DNA of 6,654 nucleotides from Legionella genomosp. 1 (GCA_945862275.1 CAMAYA010000069.1:1-6654); one strand, 5' to 3'; counted from the first letter of the stretch, positions 1-5,913 are shown. Notes: a model not told the origin generated them from the sequence alone. Made by a program: numbers and translations.

Positions 1-593
1 ATGATGTGAAGCAGGGCCGTATCTTGCTGGATGGCGTGCCCATTAACACATTGTCTTTGGCCAGTTTACGTGAGCAAATTGCCTTGGTCAGTCAACACGT
101 GACCTTGTTTAATGATACATTGGCCAATAATATTGCCTACGGGCGTGAAGGCGTCACACGGGACGCCATTATTGAGGCGGCCCGTCTTGCATATGCGGAT
201 GAGTTCATCCAACATTTGCCTCACGGTTATGATACGCATGTGGGTGAAAACGGCGTCTTGTTATCAGGCGGCCAACGCCAACGCTTGGCCATTGCACGTG
301 CGATTTTGAAGGATGCGCCCATTCTGATTTTGGATGAAGCCACATCCGCGCTGGATTCTGAATCAGAACGTTATATTCAGGCAGCGCTTGAACACGTGAT
401 GAAAAATCGGACCACGTTGGTGATAGCACACCGATTGTCGACGATAAAGCGCGCGGATAAAATCATTGTTCTTCATCAGGGCCGTGTGGTTGAGCAGGGC
501 ACCCATGAGCAGTTGTTAGCAATGGGTGAGCAGTACGCGAAACTGTATAGGGTGCATAAACTGGGTTTGGAACATGAGGAAGTGGTGGCGTAA
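1..593 (+). CDS. msbA: Lipid A export ABC transporter MsbA, C-terminal ATPase portion (5' end outside window)
   Basis: MsbA is the homodimeric inner-membrane ABC exporter that flips lipid A-core from the cytoplasmic to the periplasmic leaflet. Only the last 196 residues are visible. The open frame runs in from the left edge (first full codon at base 3), so the GTG at 6 is internal and not a start. Counting from that first residue, the fragment shows the Q-loop glutamine in VSQ (about 31), the LSGGQ signature (87-91), Walker B ILILDE (107-112), the D-loop SALD (115-118) and the H-loop His in IAHRLST (143). The transmembrane domain and Walker A lie upstream. The assignment to MsbA rather than another exporter rests on the ATPase type and on lpxK following directly, the standard gammaproteobacterial pairing. 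The stop overlaps the lpxK start as TAATG, which suggests coupling. Confidence 0.93.
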   Translation, partial: DVKQGRILLDGVPINTLSLASLREQIALVSQHVTLFNDTLANNIAYGREGVTRDAIIEAARLAYADEFIQHLPHGYDTHVGENGVLLSGGQRQRLAIARAILKDAPILILDEATSALDSESERYIQAALEHVMKNRTTLVIAHRLSTIKRADKIIVLHQGRVVEQGTHEQLLAMGEQYAKLYRVHKLGLEHEEVVA

Positions 594-1573
594 TGCGCTT
601 CATCAGTCTTGATAAACTCTGGTACACGCGACAACCGCATCGATGGCTCTTGTTGCCCTTCGCATGGGTGTATCAAGCCATCACAGTCATACGCCGTCAT
701 TATTTACAGCGAACTTGCCAACAAACGTTTTCAGTTCCCATTATCGTAGTGGGCAATATTAGTGTAGGTGGTGTAGGCAAAACACCGCTCGTGATAGCCT
801 TGGCACAGAAACTACAAGCCCAAGGCATTCGAGTCGGGATTGTGAGTCGTGGATACGGGGCCTCTGTGGCATCCTTCCCGCATGAAGTGAATACCCACGA
901 TACGGCCACTTTGGTGGGCGACGAGCCTTTGTTGCTGGCCAAACGAACGGGGTGTCCTGTGGTGATTGCACCTGATCGGGTACAAGCCGTACAGTATTTG
1001 CTGGCGAAACACCAAAGCCAGGTGGTGATCAGTGATGATGGATTGCAGCATTACAAGATGGGGCGCGCAATCGAAATAGCGGTAATAGATGGAGTGCGAG
1101 GTTTGGGTAACGGCTTGTGTTTGCCGGCAGGCCCACTGAGAGAGAGTGCCTGCCGGTTAACCGAGGTTGACTTTATTGTAGTGAATGGTGGAACATGGCC
1201 GAATGGATACCGCATGGATTTACAGCCGGGTCGTTTAACAAAGCTGACTCATGGGAATACCATAGACTTAGCCGAGCTAAGTGGTCCGGTTGCGGCCGTT
1301 GCCGCCATTGGTCATCCGCAGCGATTCTTTACTACATTGCAGGTATTAGGGGTTCAGTTCAACGCATACCCGTTTGCGGACCATTATGCGTTTCAGGCCG
1401 ACGATTTACGCTTGCCTGAACAGACGGTGGTGATGACGGAGAAAGATGCTGTAAAATGCCAATCCTTCGCGCTCGACTCGATGTACTATTTACCGGTGGA
1501 TGCCATGGTTTCTGATGCGTTTTGGCAGGCATTGTGGTCACATGAACAATTAAAAGGATTGTGTTTAAAATGA
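593..1573 (+). CDS. lpxK: Tetraacyldisaccharide 4'-kinase LpxK
   Basis: LpxK phosphorylates the 4' position of tetraacyldisaccharide-1-phosphate to give lipid IVA, a late step of lipid A synthesis at the cytoplasmic face of the inner membrane. The 326-residue product has the usual family length. It starts with a hydrophobic, basic N-terminal segment that would sit on the membrane. It then has the P-loop GNISVGGVGKT (54-64), the SRGYG motif (85-89), LVGDEP (107-112), VISDDGLQHY (145-154), LPAGPLRE (177-184), FADHYAF (261-267) and MTEKDAVK (281-288). The GDEP and DHY segments are where I expect the catalytic Asp and His of the family to lie; that placement is from memory of the family. The ATG at 593 overlaps the msbA stop. 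A GAGGA lies 12 bases upstream and a GTGG closer, so translation probably relies partly on coupling to msbA. Confidence 0.97.
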   Translation: MRFISLDKLWYTRQPHRWLLLPFAWVYQAITVIRRHYLQRTCQQTFSVPIIVVGNISVGGVGKTPLVIALAQKLQAQGIRVGIVSRGYGASVASFPHEVNTHDTATLVGDEPLLLAKRTGCPVVIAPDRVQAVQYLLAKHQSQVVISDDGLQHYKMGRAIEIAVIDGVRGLGNGLCLPAGPLRESACRLTEVDFIVVNGGTWPNGYRMDLQPGRLTKLTHGNTIDLAELSGPVAAVAAIGHPQRFFTTLQVLGVQFNAYPFADHYAFQADDLRLPEQTVVMTEKDAVKCQSFALDSMYYLPVDAMVSDAFWQALWSHEQLKGLCLK

Positions 1574-2481
1574 TGTTGGTTCGATTAGGTCAATGGTGTT
1601 TTTGCGTTATTCTGGTGCTCTGCGGCGTGTTGCATGCCGCAGAGGTGGATTCCGATCTGGCTGTTGACCCGTCTGGGTTTTCGCCGCCTCAATCCACAGA
1701 AGCGAATTGGGTTTTTTCAGGGATGGCGGCGAATGAAAATGGCGAACGTTATGCCTATTTTTTCCAGATGCAACGCCATGAGAATGCATTTCACGCGGTT
1801 TCGGCGTTGTTTGATGCGGAAAGCAAAGTGCTTCTTGCTGTGGATGATGGTGAAGCCTTGATTCCTGATCCAGAACGTTATAATTGGCACGTCGGGCGCT
1901 CCTTTTTACGGTTTAATGCCATCAACAACAGTTGGGTTTTTGGGATGAAAACGCCGGATAAAAGAGGGTTTAATTTTAAAGTCGATATGTTGAATCAGCC
2001 TAAAAACGGTCCTGTCGCACAAAATTTACGCGACGGCGTTGCGTTTATCACGAGCCAGACTGGTCAGTTAAATGGACACATTCAAGTGGGCGCTGTCAGT
2101 GATGAACAATTTGTGACGTCTAAACATGCTTGGTTTCGGCAAATCTGGCTGACTGACCACCAAGATAAACCCCATCAACTCAGCAGTGTGTTATGTCGGT
2201 TTGAAGACGGCAGTGGATTCTACTCCATGAAAATGCCCGAACCCGATGCCACGCGTGGGGCAAGTGCCGGTTGGTTTGATGCCGAGGGCGCTTCAGTCGC
2301 CATGTCTCAGTTTATTCGTGTGAATGAAGCCGAAGATGGGGCTTGGCATATCCGCATCGCGTCTCCTGCGATGCATTTGGTGCTGTCTGACTCGGTTAAA
2401 CAGCGGGCCGTGGTCGCAGGGTTTGTGTCTGAAAAAGACAAGCAGGGATTTTGCATGTTGAGTGAAGATGCGGTGGGCTAG
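1570..2481 (+). CDS. Putative secreted lipocalin-like protein (CrtC/AttH-type), unknown function
   Basis: This 303-residue protein has a Sec signal peptide: basic start, hydrophobic stretch at about 10-22, probable cleavage after HAA (22-24). Its only cysteine near the cleavage site (LVLC) is not a proper lipobox, so it is likely periplasmic or secreted. The rest is rich in short beta-type segments and aromatics. Fragments such as WVFSGM, AWFRQIW and EDGSGFYSMKM resemble the CrtC/AttH (hydroxyneurosporene synthase-like) lipocalin-like family; the match is distant and by eye. No carotenoid genes are near, so I do not infer hydratase activity. I chose the ATG at 1570 because it overlaps the lpxK stop as ATGA and has AGGA 11 bases upstream. 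A GTG at 1561 is possible, but its spacing to AGGA is only 2 bases. Coupling to lpxK suggests an envelope-related role. The stop overlaps that of convergent dapF. Confidence 0.8.
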   Translation: MMLVRLGQWCFCVILVLCGVLHAAEVDSDLAVDPSGFSPPQSTEANWVFSGMAANENGERYAYFFQMQRHENAFHAVSALFDAESKVLLAVDDGEALIPDPERYNWHVGRSFLRFNAINNSWVFGMKTPDKRGFNFKVDMLNQPKNGPVAQNLRDGVAFITSQTGQLNGHIQVGAVSDEQFVTSKHAWFRQIWLTDHQDKPHQLSSVLCRFEDGSGFYSMKMPEPDATRGASAGWFDAEGASVAMSQFIRVNEAEDGAWHIRIASPAMHLVLSDSVKQRAVVAGFVSEKDKQGFCMLSEDAVG

Positions 2482-3308
2482 ATGAGCTCACCTTCATAAA
2501 CAAACATTGCAGGCCCTGTGAGACAGATATCCCCATTCATATCAGGCCACGCGACAACAAGCTCGCCACCCGGTAAGCTAACCGTGACTACCTCTGCCAA
2601 TTGGTAATATAACCGACCCACAGCGACCGCAGCCACAGCACCACTACCGCAGGCACTCGTTTCTCCGCACCCGCGCTCATAAACACGCAATTGAATGTGA
2701 TGTGGCGTTAAAATCTGCATAAATCCCACATTGGTTTGTTCAGGAAATAAGGGATGTTTGCTGATTTGTTTGCCTAAATCGTATACGGGTGCCCCAGTCG
2801 CGTCAGGGACCCATATCACGGCATGCGGGTTTCCTACGCTGAGGGCATGCACGGCTTGAGATTTTCGTTGGTCGATGGGTATGTTGTAGAGAGGCGCTTG
2901 TTCTACTGCAAGAAGTGGGATCTGTGCCGGTTGAAGAGCAGGTCTTCCCATATTGATGGTCACGGTTTGATCGGGGTTTATCTGGAGTCGCATGCGGGTT
3001 GTGCGTGTTTCAACCGTCATGGATTGTTTATCCGTGAGGCCGTAATGTTGTGCAAAGCGGGCGAGACATCGCGCTCCATTGCCACATTGGCCTACTTCTT
3101 GGCCATCGGCATTGAAAATGCGATAAAAAAAATCGACATCCGAGTGCCGGCTGCGTTCGATGAGCAAGTATTGATCAAAACCTACGCCCGTATCCCGCCT
3201 CGCTAAATTGGCAATTTGAGCTGCATTTAAATTTATGTTTTGGCTGATGCCGTCAATGACCATGAAGTCATTTCCCAAGCCATGCATTTTAGTAAATTTT
3301 ATAGTCAT
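2478..3308 (-). CDS. dapF: Diaminopimelate epimerase DapF
   Basis: DapF is a cytoplasmic, cofactor-independent epimerase that converts LL- to meso-diaminopimelate for peptidoglycan and lysine. The 276-residue product starts with the typical MTIKFTKMHGLGNDF. The two catalytic cysteines are present: Cys75 in QCGNGAR (74-80) and Cys220 in ETSACGSGA (216-224). Substrate-contacting motifs SVGNPHAV (157-164) and ERGCGET (211-217) are also present. The frame stays open upstream to an ATG at 3413, but those extra 35 residues are the out-of-frame shadow of the small lipoprotein gene and have no place in the family. The ATG at 3308 gives the normal N-terminus and overlaps the upstream stop as ATGA. It has no strong Shine-Dalgarno, which fits translational coupling. 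The lysA gene commonly found in this cluster is not adjacent. Confidence 0.97.
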   Translation of the reverse strand: MTIKFTKMHGLGNDFMVIDGISQNINLNAAQIANLARRDTGVGFDQYLLIERSRHSDVDFFYRIFNADGQEVGQCGNGARCLARFAQHYGLTDKQSMTVETRTTRMRLQINPDQTVTINMGRPALQPAQIPLLAVEQAPLYNIPIDQRKSQAVHALSVGNPHAVIWVPDATGAPVYDLGKQISKHPLFPEQTNVGFMQILTPHHIQLRVYERGCGETSACGSGAVAAVAVGRLYYQLAEVVTVSLPGGELVVAWPDMNGDICLTGPAMFVYEGELI

Positions 3309-3436
3309 CGTAGTGGTTCTTTCGCTGTTTCTTGTTGTTGAACAGGGGGCGGTGGACCAGGAAGATAAGGAGGGCCTTTTTGCCCACAAGAAGCCAAACA
3401 CAACAAGCTGCAAATAATCAACGCCAATTTATTCAT
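3305..3436 (-). CDS. lptM: LptM (YifL)-type small lipoprotein upstream of dapF
   Basis: A 43-residue open frame encodes a basic start (MNK), a hydrophobic core and the lipobox LASC with Cys17, followed by GQKGPPYLPGPPPP and a short Gln/Lys/Glu-rich tail. The segment C-G-x-K-G-P-x-Y-x-P is the hallmark of the LptM/YifL family, whose E. coli member has CGLKGPLYFPP. In E. coli LptM is an outer-membrane lipoprotein that promotes maturation of the LptD/LptE lipopolysaccharide translocon. It lies just upstream of dapF in many gammaproteobacteria. Here the gene ends in an ATGA overlap with the dapF start, so both are probably co-translated. E. coli LptM is about 67 residues, so this copy has a shorter C-terminal tail. 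The Shine-Dalgarno is weak (GTGAG upstream of the ATG). A perfect TATAAT lies 28 bases upstream. The gene would escape length-filtered annotation. Confidence 0.9.
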   Translation of the reverse strand: MNKLALIICSLLCLASCGQKGPPYLPGPPPPVQQQETAKEPLR

Positions 3437-3464
3437 GTTCACTCACTATAGGCAATAACCCCAT

Positions 3465-3493
3465 ATTATACACGCTCCATCGATGAGAGAGAA
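3465..3493 (-). promoter_or_regulatory. Predicted sigma70 promoter of lptM-dapF
   Basis: On the minus strand a perfect -10 box TATAAT (3470-3465) is preceded at a 17-base spacing by TTCTCT (3493-3488), a weak -35 with three consensus matches. Transcription would start near 3458, giving a leader of about 20 bases before the lptM ATG at 3436. The prediction rests mainly on the -10 box and its position. Confidence 0.55.
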
Positions 3494-3526
3494 CACAGGG
3501 AGGTAGGAGGTGCTGCATTATGAGAT

Positions 3527-3563
3527 GTAGGTTGGTGGCTTCGCAGGCACAGCACCGACTTAC
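3527..3563. repeat. REP-like imperfect palindrome
   Basis: Arms GTAGGTTGGTG (3527-3537) and CACCGACTTAC (3553-3563) pair over 11 positions with two G-U wobbles, around a 15-base loop. The arm start GTAGGTTGG recurs exactly at 5024-5032, next to another hairpin. This looks like a dispersed intergenic palindromic element, not a terminator, because no T-run follows on either side. It sits between the lptM promoter and the hydrolase gene. Confidence 0.6.
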
Positions 3564-3611
3564 GACGAGCTTGCGCTCTTAATTTGCATCATTTATGGCA
3601 TCTGCCTTGCC

Positions 3612-4331
3612 ATGCTGGCGCGCATTGGCGATAATTTGCCTTTTGTCGGAGATCCGCTGTTGAACGTGTATATTAAAGAGCCATTACAACCAGCACAGGC
3701 CTGTGTGATTTGGATGCACGGCCTCGGTGCTGATGCTCAGGATATGGCAGGCTTAGCAGAACAACTGCCATTGAATGTAGCGGTTCGGCATGTATTTATT
3801 GATGCTCCGGTGCGAGCTGTTACCGTGAACAATTCCATGAAGATGCGTGCCTGGTATGATATTACTGGCTTTGATTTAACGGATCGCGAAGATAAAGTAG
3901 GTGTCGCAGACTCAGAAGCCATCATTCGTAAAGTAATCACAGCCCAACTTGATGATGGCTTTACCTCCACGCAGATTTTTCTGGCCGGATTTTCGCAGGG
4001 TGGGGCGATGGCGCTCTATGTAGGTTTGCGTAATAGCATGCCCCTAGCCGGCGTTATCTCCTTGTCTGCATACTTGCCTTTAGCAGCTGAATTGCATCCT
4101 GAGTTAGACAGAAATACGCCGTTCTTTATTGCTGCGGGTCAGCAGGATGATGTCGTGTCGTCGTTGTGGACTAAACAATCTGTAAACTGGTTGCATGCCC
4201 GCAGTTATAGACAAATTTCATTTCACGAATACCCCATGGGGCATTCAATTTGTCTCCCGGAAATTCAGGACTTAGGTCAATGGTTAACTACCCAAATTTC
4301 CACGCTTACCGCTTCCCAAGGAGATAAATAA
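3612..4331 (+). CDS. Alpha/beta hydrolase of the phospholipase/carboxylesterase family
   Basis: The 239-residue product belongs to the family of small bacterial carboxylesterases, lysophospholipases and acyl-protein thioesterases. It shows the oxyanion-hole strand CVIWMHGLGAD (31-41), the nucleophile elbow GFSQGG with Ser128, the acid in GQQDDVV (most likely Asp179) and the catalytic His211 in MGHSI. It should be a soluble serine hydrolase acting on short-chain or lysophospholipid esters; the physiological substrate cannot be read from sequence. The start is uncertain. The ATG at 3612 has no Shine-Dalgarno and leaves 35 residues before HGLGA, more than usual. A TTG at 3660, 8 bases after GGAG (3648-3651), would give 223 residues and a more typical N-terminus. 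The stop overlaps the ratA start as TAATG, so the gene probably heads a hydrolase-ratA-rnfH operon. Confidence 0.92.
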   Translation: MLARIGDNLPFVGDPLLNVYIKEPLQPAQACVIWMHGLGADAQDMAGLAEQLPLNVAVRHVFIDAPVRAVTVNNSMKMRAWYDITGFDLTDREDKVGVADSEAIIRKVITAQLDDGFTSTQIFLAGFSQGGAMALYVGLRNSMPLAGVISLSAYLPLAAELHPELDRNTPFFIAAGQQDDVVSSLWTKQSVNWLHARSYRQISFHEYPMGHSICLPEIQDLGQWLTTQISTLTASQGDK

Positions 4332-4765
4332 TGACCAGTGTGAAAAAATCACGCATCGTGCCTTTCTCCTGTGAGCAAATGTACAATCTAGTCAATGATG
4401 TCGAACGCTATGAAGATTTTCTGCCCTATTTTTCCAAAAGTCTGGTTCACCATCGCGATGAAGACGAAGTGCAGGCAACATTGGTAATTGCCGCAGCTGG
4501 AATGAGCAAATCCTTTACCACCCGAAATCGCTTGCAAGCCAATAAGATGATTGAAATAAGACTGGTTGATGGTCCATTTAGTCATTTGGAAGGGTTTTGG
4601 CGTTTTGATGAAGTCCCTGAAGGCTGCAATATCTCCTTCGATTTGGAGTTTGATTTCGCCGGCCGGATGTTTTCGATGTTTTTAGGTCCAGTATTCGAGC
4701 AAGTGACCGACAAGATGGTCGATGCATTTTGTGATCGCGCCAAGGACTTATACGGTGCAGATTGA
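4331..4765 (+). CDS. ratA: RatA/PasT, START-domain (COQ10-like) protein
   Basis: This 144-residue protein has the single polyketide cyclase/START fold of the RatA (PasT, YfjG) and COQ10 family. Visible hallmarks are VPFSCEQMYNLVNDVERYEDFLPYF (10-34), MSKSFTTRN (58-66), VDGPFSHLEGFWRF (79-92) and the C-terminal amphipathic helix VTDKMVDAFCDRAKDLY (125-141). All correspond closely in order to E. coli RatA as I recall it. Two roles are described for the family: blocking 70S formation by binding the 50S subunit, reported for E. coli RatA, and ubiquinone binding related to COQ10. The sequence does not decide between them. AAGGAG at 4318-4323 with a 7-base spacer is a strong ribosome site. The start overlaps the hydrolase stop, and the 3' end overlaps rnfH, the usual partner gene. 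Confidence 0.94.
   Translation: MTSVKKSRIVPFSCEQMYNLVNDVERYEDFLPYFSKSLVHHRDEDEVQATLVIAAAGMSKSFTTRNRLQANKMIEIRLVDGPFSHLEGFWRFDEVPEGCNISFDLEFDFAGRMFSMFLGPVFEQVTDKMVDAFCDRAKDLYGAD
4742..4746 (+). promoter_or_regulatory. Ribosome binding site deciding the rnfH start
   Basis: AAGGA lies 8 bases before the GTG at 4755, inside the end of ratA. It supports the GTG over the upstream in-frame ATG at 4722, which has no comparable site and would add 11 residues foreign to the family. Confidence 0.65.
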
Positions 4766-5027
4766 AATAGTTTATAGCCCCGCATCGGGGCTGCCAATTC
4801 ATATCAAATTAATATGCAAAGCTGGAGCAACAGTGGCAGAGGCCATCAGCAAGTCGGGGTTGCTGCAAAGTCATCCTGAAACTGCAGGAATGGCGGTAGG
4901 AATTTTTGCAAAATTGGTATCATTGAATACCGAAGTTAAAGCCGGCGATCGTATTGAAATATATAGGCCCTTGTTGATTGACCCTAAAGAAAATAGACGC
5001 CAACGAGCTCGTAAAAAATCATCGTAG
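4755..5027 (+). CDS. rnfH: RnfH family protein (ubiquitin-like fold)
   Basis: RnfH (YfjF) proteins are small beta-grasp, ubiquitin-like proteins usually encoded beside ratA or rnf genes; their exact function is not established. With the GTG start at 4755 the product is 90 residues, close to the 96 of E. coli RnfH. It opens with a strand (QIEIVYSP, 2-9), carries ATVAEAISKSGLL (25-37) and VGIFAKLV (48-55), and ends with the diagnostic GDRIEIYRPLLIDPKENRRQRARK (64-87). An ATG at 4722 is also in frame, but its extra residues come from the ratA coding region read out of frame. The gene overlaps ratA by 11 bases, so the two are likely coupled. Its TAG stop lies within the GTAGGTTGG repeat unit at 5024-5032. 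Confidence 0.93.
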   Translation: MQIEIVYSPASGLPIHIKLICKAGATVAEAISKSGLLQSHPETAGMAVGIFAKLVSLNTEVKAGDRIEIYRPLLIDPKENRRQRARKKSS

Positions 5028-5032
5028 GTTGG
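5024..5032. repeat. Second GTAGGTTGG repeat unit
   Basis: The 9-base GTAGGTTGG also opens the palindrome at 3527-3563. Here it overlaps the rnfH stop codon and is followed by ATTAAAAAAA and a hairpin. It may be the degraded or rearranged end of the same dispersed element family. With only two copies in view this is tentative. Confidence 0.4.
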
Positions 5033-5035
5033 ATT

Positions 5036-5076
5036 AAAAAAATGCAGCCTTGATGCAGCGCCAGCGAATCAAGGCT
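5036..5076 (-). terminator. Rho-independent terminator of bamE
   Basis: A perfect 9-bp inverted repeat, AGCCTTGAT (5046-5054) and ATCAAGGCT (5068-5076) with a 13-base loop, starts 4 bases after the bamE stop when read on the minus strand. It is followed by GCA and seven Ts (complement of A5036-A5042). That is the standard intrinsic terminator arrangement for bamE. On the plus strand no T-run follows the hairpin, so termination of the rnfH operon here would be weaker. Confidence 0.8.
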
Positions 5077-5080
5077 ACGC

Positions 5081-5395
5081 TTACAGGTGATTTTCGATAC
5101 GGGCCAAGCGGTCATGATTAAAATACAAACTCAGATTATGAACCTCATTTGCGCCGCTACCTCTACGCCAGGTGTAAGCATAATCCCAACGCTCATTATT
5201 AAACGTAGGGCTTAACATGCTCGTACCCATGAGAATACTGACATCTTCTTTGCTCATGCCAATCTTCAGTCGCTCCATTTTTTCCTGTGGCAGCAGATTA
5301 CCTTGTTGCACAATACGACGTGAAAAATCATAGGACATGCAGTTGGCTAGTAGGAGCACGCACACTAAGCCGATGAGAATAGTTCTAATTCGCAT
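5081..5395 (-). CDS. bamE: Outer membrane assembly lipoprotein BamE (SmpA/OmlA)
   Basis: BamE is a small outer-membrane lipoprotein subunit of the BAM complex, which inserts beta-barrel proteins. The 104-residue product has a short signal (MRIRTILIGLVCVLLLANC) with the probable lipidated Cys19, then QGNLLPQEKMERLKIGMSKEDVSILMGTSMLSPTFNNERWDYAYTWRRG (31-79). That block matches the SmpA/OmlA domain order, including the GM..EDV.. helix and the MGTSML turn. The -1 residue of the lipobox is Asn (LANC), where Gly, Ala or Ser is expected. The frame stays open to an ATG at 5458, but the start at 5395 is chosen because GAGAGG (complement of 5403-5408) lies 7 bases upstream and the signal peptide begins there. 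The gene is divergent from fur, an arrangement known from Pseudomonas (omlA-fur). Confidence 0.95.
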   Translation of the reverse strand: MRIRTILIGLVCVLLLANCMSYDFSRRIVQQGNLLPQEKMERLKIGMSKEDVSILMGTSMLSPTFNNERWDYAYTWRRGSGANEVHNLSLYFNHDRLARIENHL

Positions 5396-5399
5396 TTTT

Positions 5400-5428
5400 T
5401 TGCCTCTCGGGGAAAATTTCGCCATAAT
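5400..5428 (+). promoter_or_regulatory. Predicted fur promoter
   Basis: TTGCCT (5400-5405, four matches to the -35 consensus), a 17-base spacer and CATAAT (5423-5428, five matches to the -10 consensus) form a plausible sigma70 promoter. It reads into fur with a leader of roughly 50 bases. It overlaps the bamE -10 box on the other strand. I see no convincing Fur box in the gap. Confidence 0.55.
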
Positions 5429-5432
5429 ACCA
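5424..5432 (-). promoter_or_regulatory. Predicted extended -10 promoter of bamE
   Basis: On the minus strand TGG followed directly by TATTAT (5432-5424) forms an extended -10 element, which can work without a good -35. None is obvious at 17 bases. Transcription would start near 5417, about 20 bases before the ATG at 5395. Confidence 0.5.
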
Positions 5433-5483
5433 TGCCAATTGTCGAAAGGCACCAGCAAGTAATGGGTTCATTAAGGAGTATTT

Positions 5484-5897
5484 GTGGAAGAAAGTCAGCA
5501 ATTAAAAGACGCTGGGTTGAAAATTACCATGCCGCGCTTAAAAATTCTACAAATTCTTGAGCAGTCAAGTGAGCATCATCTAAGTGCTGAAGATGTATAT
5601 AAAGCCCTTTTAGATATGGGTGAGGATGTAGGATTAGCAACTGTTTATCGCGTACTTGCCCAATTCGAAGGAGCTGGATTGATTCATCGTCATAATTTTG
5701 AGGGTGGCTATTCAGTTTATGAGTTGAGTCAAGGCGAGCACCATGACCATTTGGTTTGTGTGAAGTGTGGACGTGTCGAGGAATTTATCGATGAGATCAT
5801 AGAAAGTCGGCAGAAAATGATTGCCGAGCGCGCCCATTTTAAAATGACAGGGCACGCGCTGAATATCTATGGTTTATGTGCTGCGTGTGCTGGATAA
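5484..5897 (+). CDS. fur: Ferric uptake regulator Fur
   Basis: Fur is the cytoplasmic iron-sensing repressor that binds operators as an Fe(II)-loaded dimer. The 137-residue product has the N-terminal winged helix (LKITMPRLKILQILEQ at 12-27, recognition region DVGLATVYRVLAQFE at 48-62). The metal-binding and dimer domain follows: HHxSAEDVY (31-39), the HHDHLVCVKCG cluster (His86, His87, His89, Cys92, Cys95) and a C-terminal CAAC pair (Cys132, Cys135). These fit Fur proper and not Zur, because the GEHHDHLVCVKCGRVEEF segment closely follows E. coli Fur as I recall it. The start is GTG at 5484, 5 bases after AAGGAG (5473-5478). Fur is divergent from bamE and convergent with the DUF4332 gene; a small mobile element begins 16 bases after its stop. 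Confidence 0.97.
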   Translation: MEESQQLKDAGLKITMPRLKILQILEQSSEHHLSAEDVYKALLDMGEDVGLATVYRVLAQFEGAGLIHRHNFEGGYSVYELSQGEHHDHLVCVKCGRVEEFIDEIIESRQKMIAERAHFKMTGHALNIYGLCAACAG

Positions 5898-5910
5898 CTG
5901 CAATAAATCT
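5898..5910 (+). repeat. 13-bp direct repeat, left copy
   Basis: CTGCAATAAATCT directly follows the fur stop codon and recurs exactly at 6545-6557. The two copies bracket the MITE-like element and the DUF4332 gene. A 13-base match in a window this size can arise by chance, so its meaning is open. Confidence 0.45.
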
Positions 5911-5913
5911 GAA

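Noticed and set aside
2823..3206. 127-codon plus-strand frame inside dapF
   Set aside because: It lies entirely antisense to well-conserved dapF sequence and resembles no family; it is a coding shadow.
3309..3413. N-terminal extension of dapF by 35 residues to an ATG at 3413
   Set aside because: It is the out-of-frame reading of the lptM-like gene and has no similarity to DapF N-termini; MTIKFTKMHGLGNDF at 3308 is the family start.
4722..4754. Start of rnfH at the ATG in the ratA 3' region
   Set aside because: It adds 11 residues not seen in the family and lacks a ribosome site; the GTG at 4755 has AAGGA 8 bases upstream.
5046..5076. Intrinsic terminator for the plus-strand rnfH operon
   Set aside because: The hairpin is followed on the plus strand by ACGCTTACAG, with no T-run; only the minus strand has the T-run.
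5396..5458. Extended bamE start at 5458
   Set aside because: It would place 21 non-signal residues before the lipoprotein signal and would run over the promoter region; the start at 5395 has GAGAGG at 7 bases.
5396..5483. Fur box in the bamE-fur gap
   Set aside because: The CATAATACCATG area is only loosely AT-rich and does not match the GATAATGATAATCATTATC pattern.
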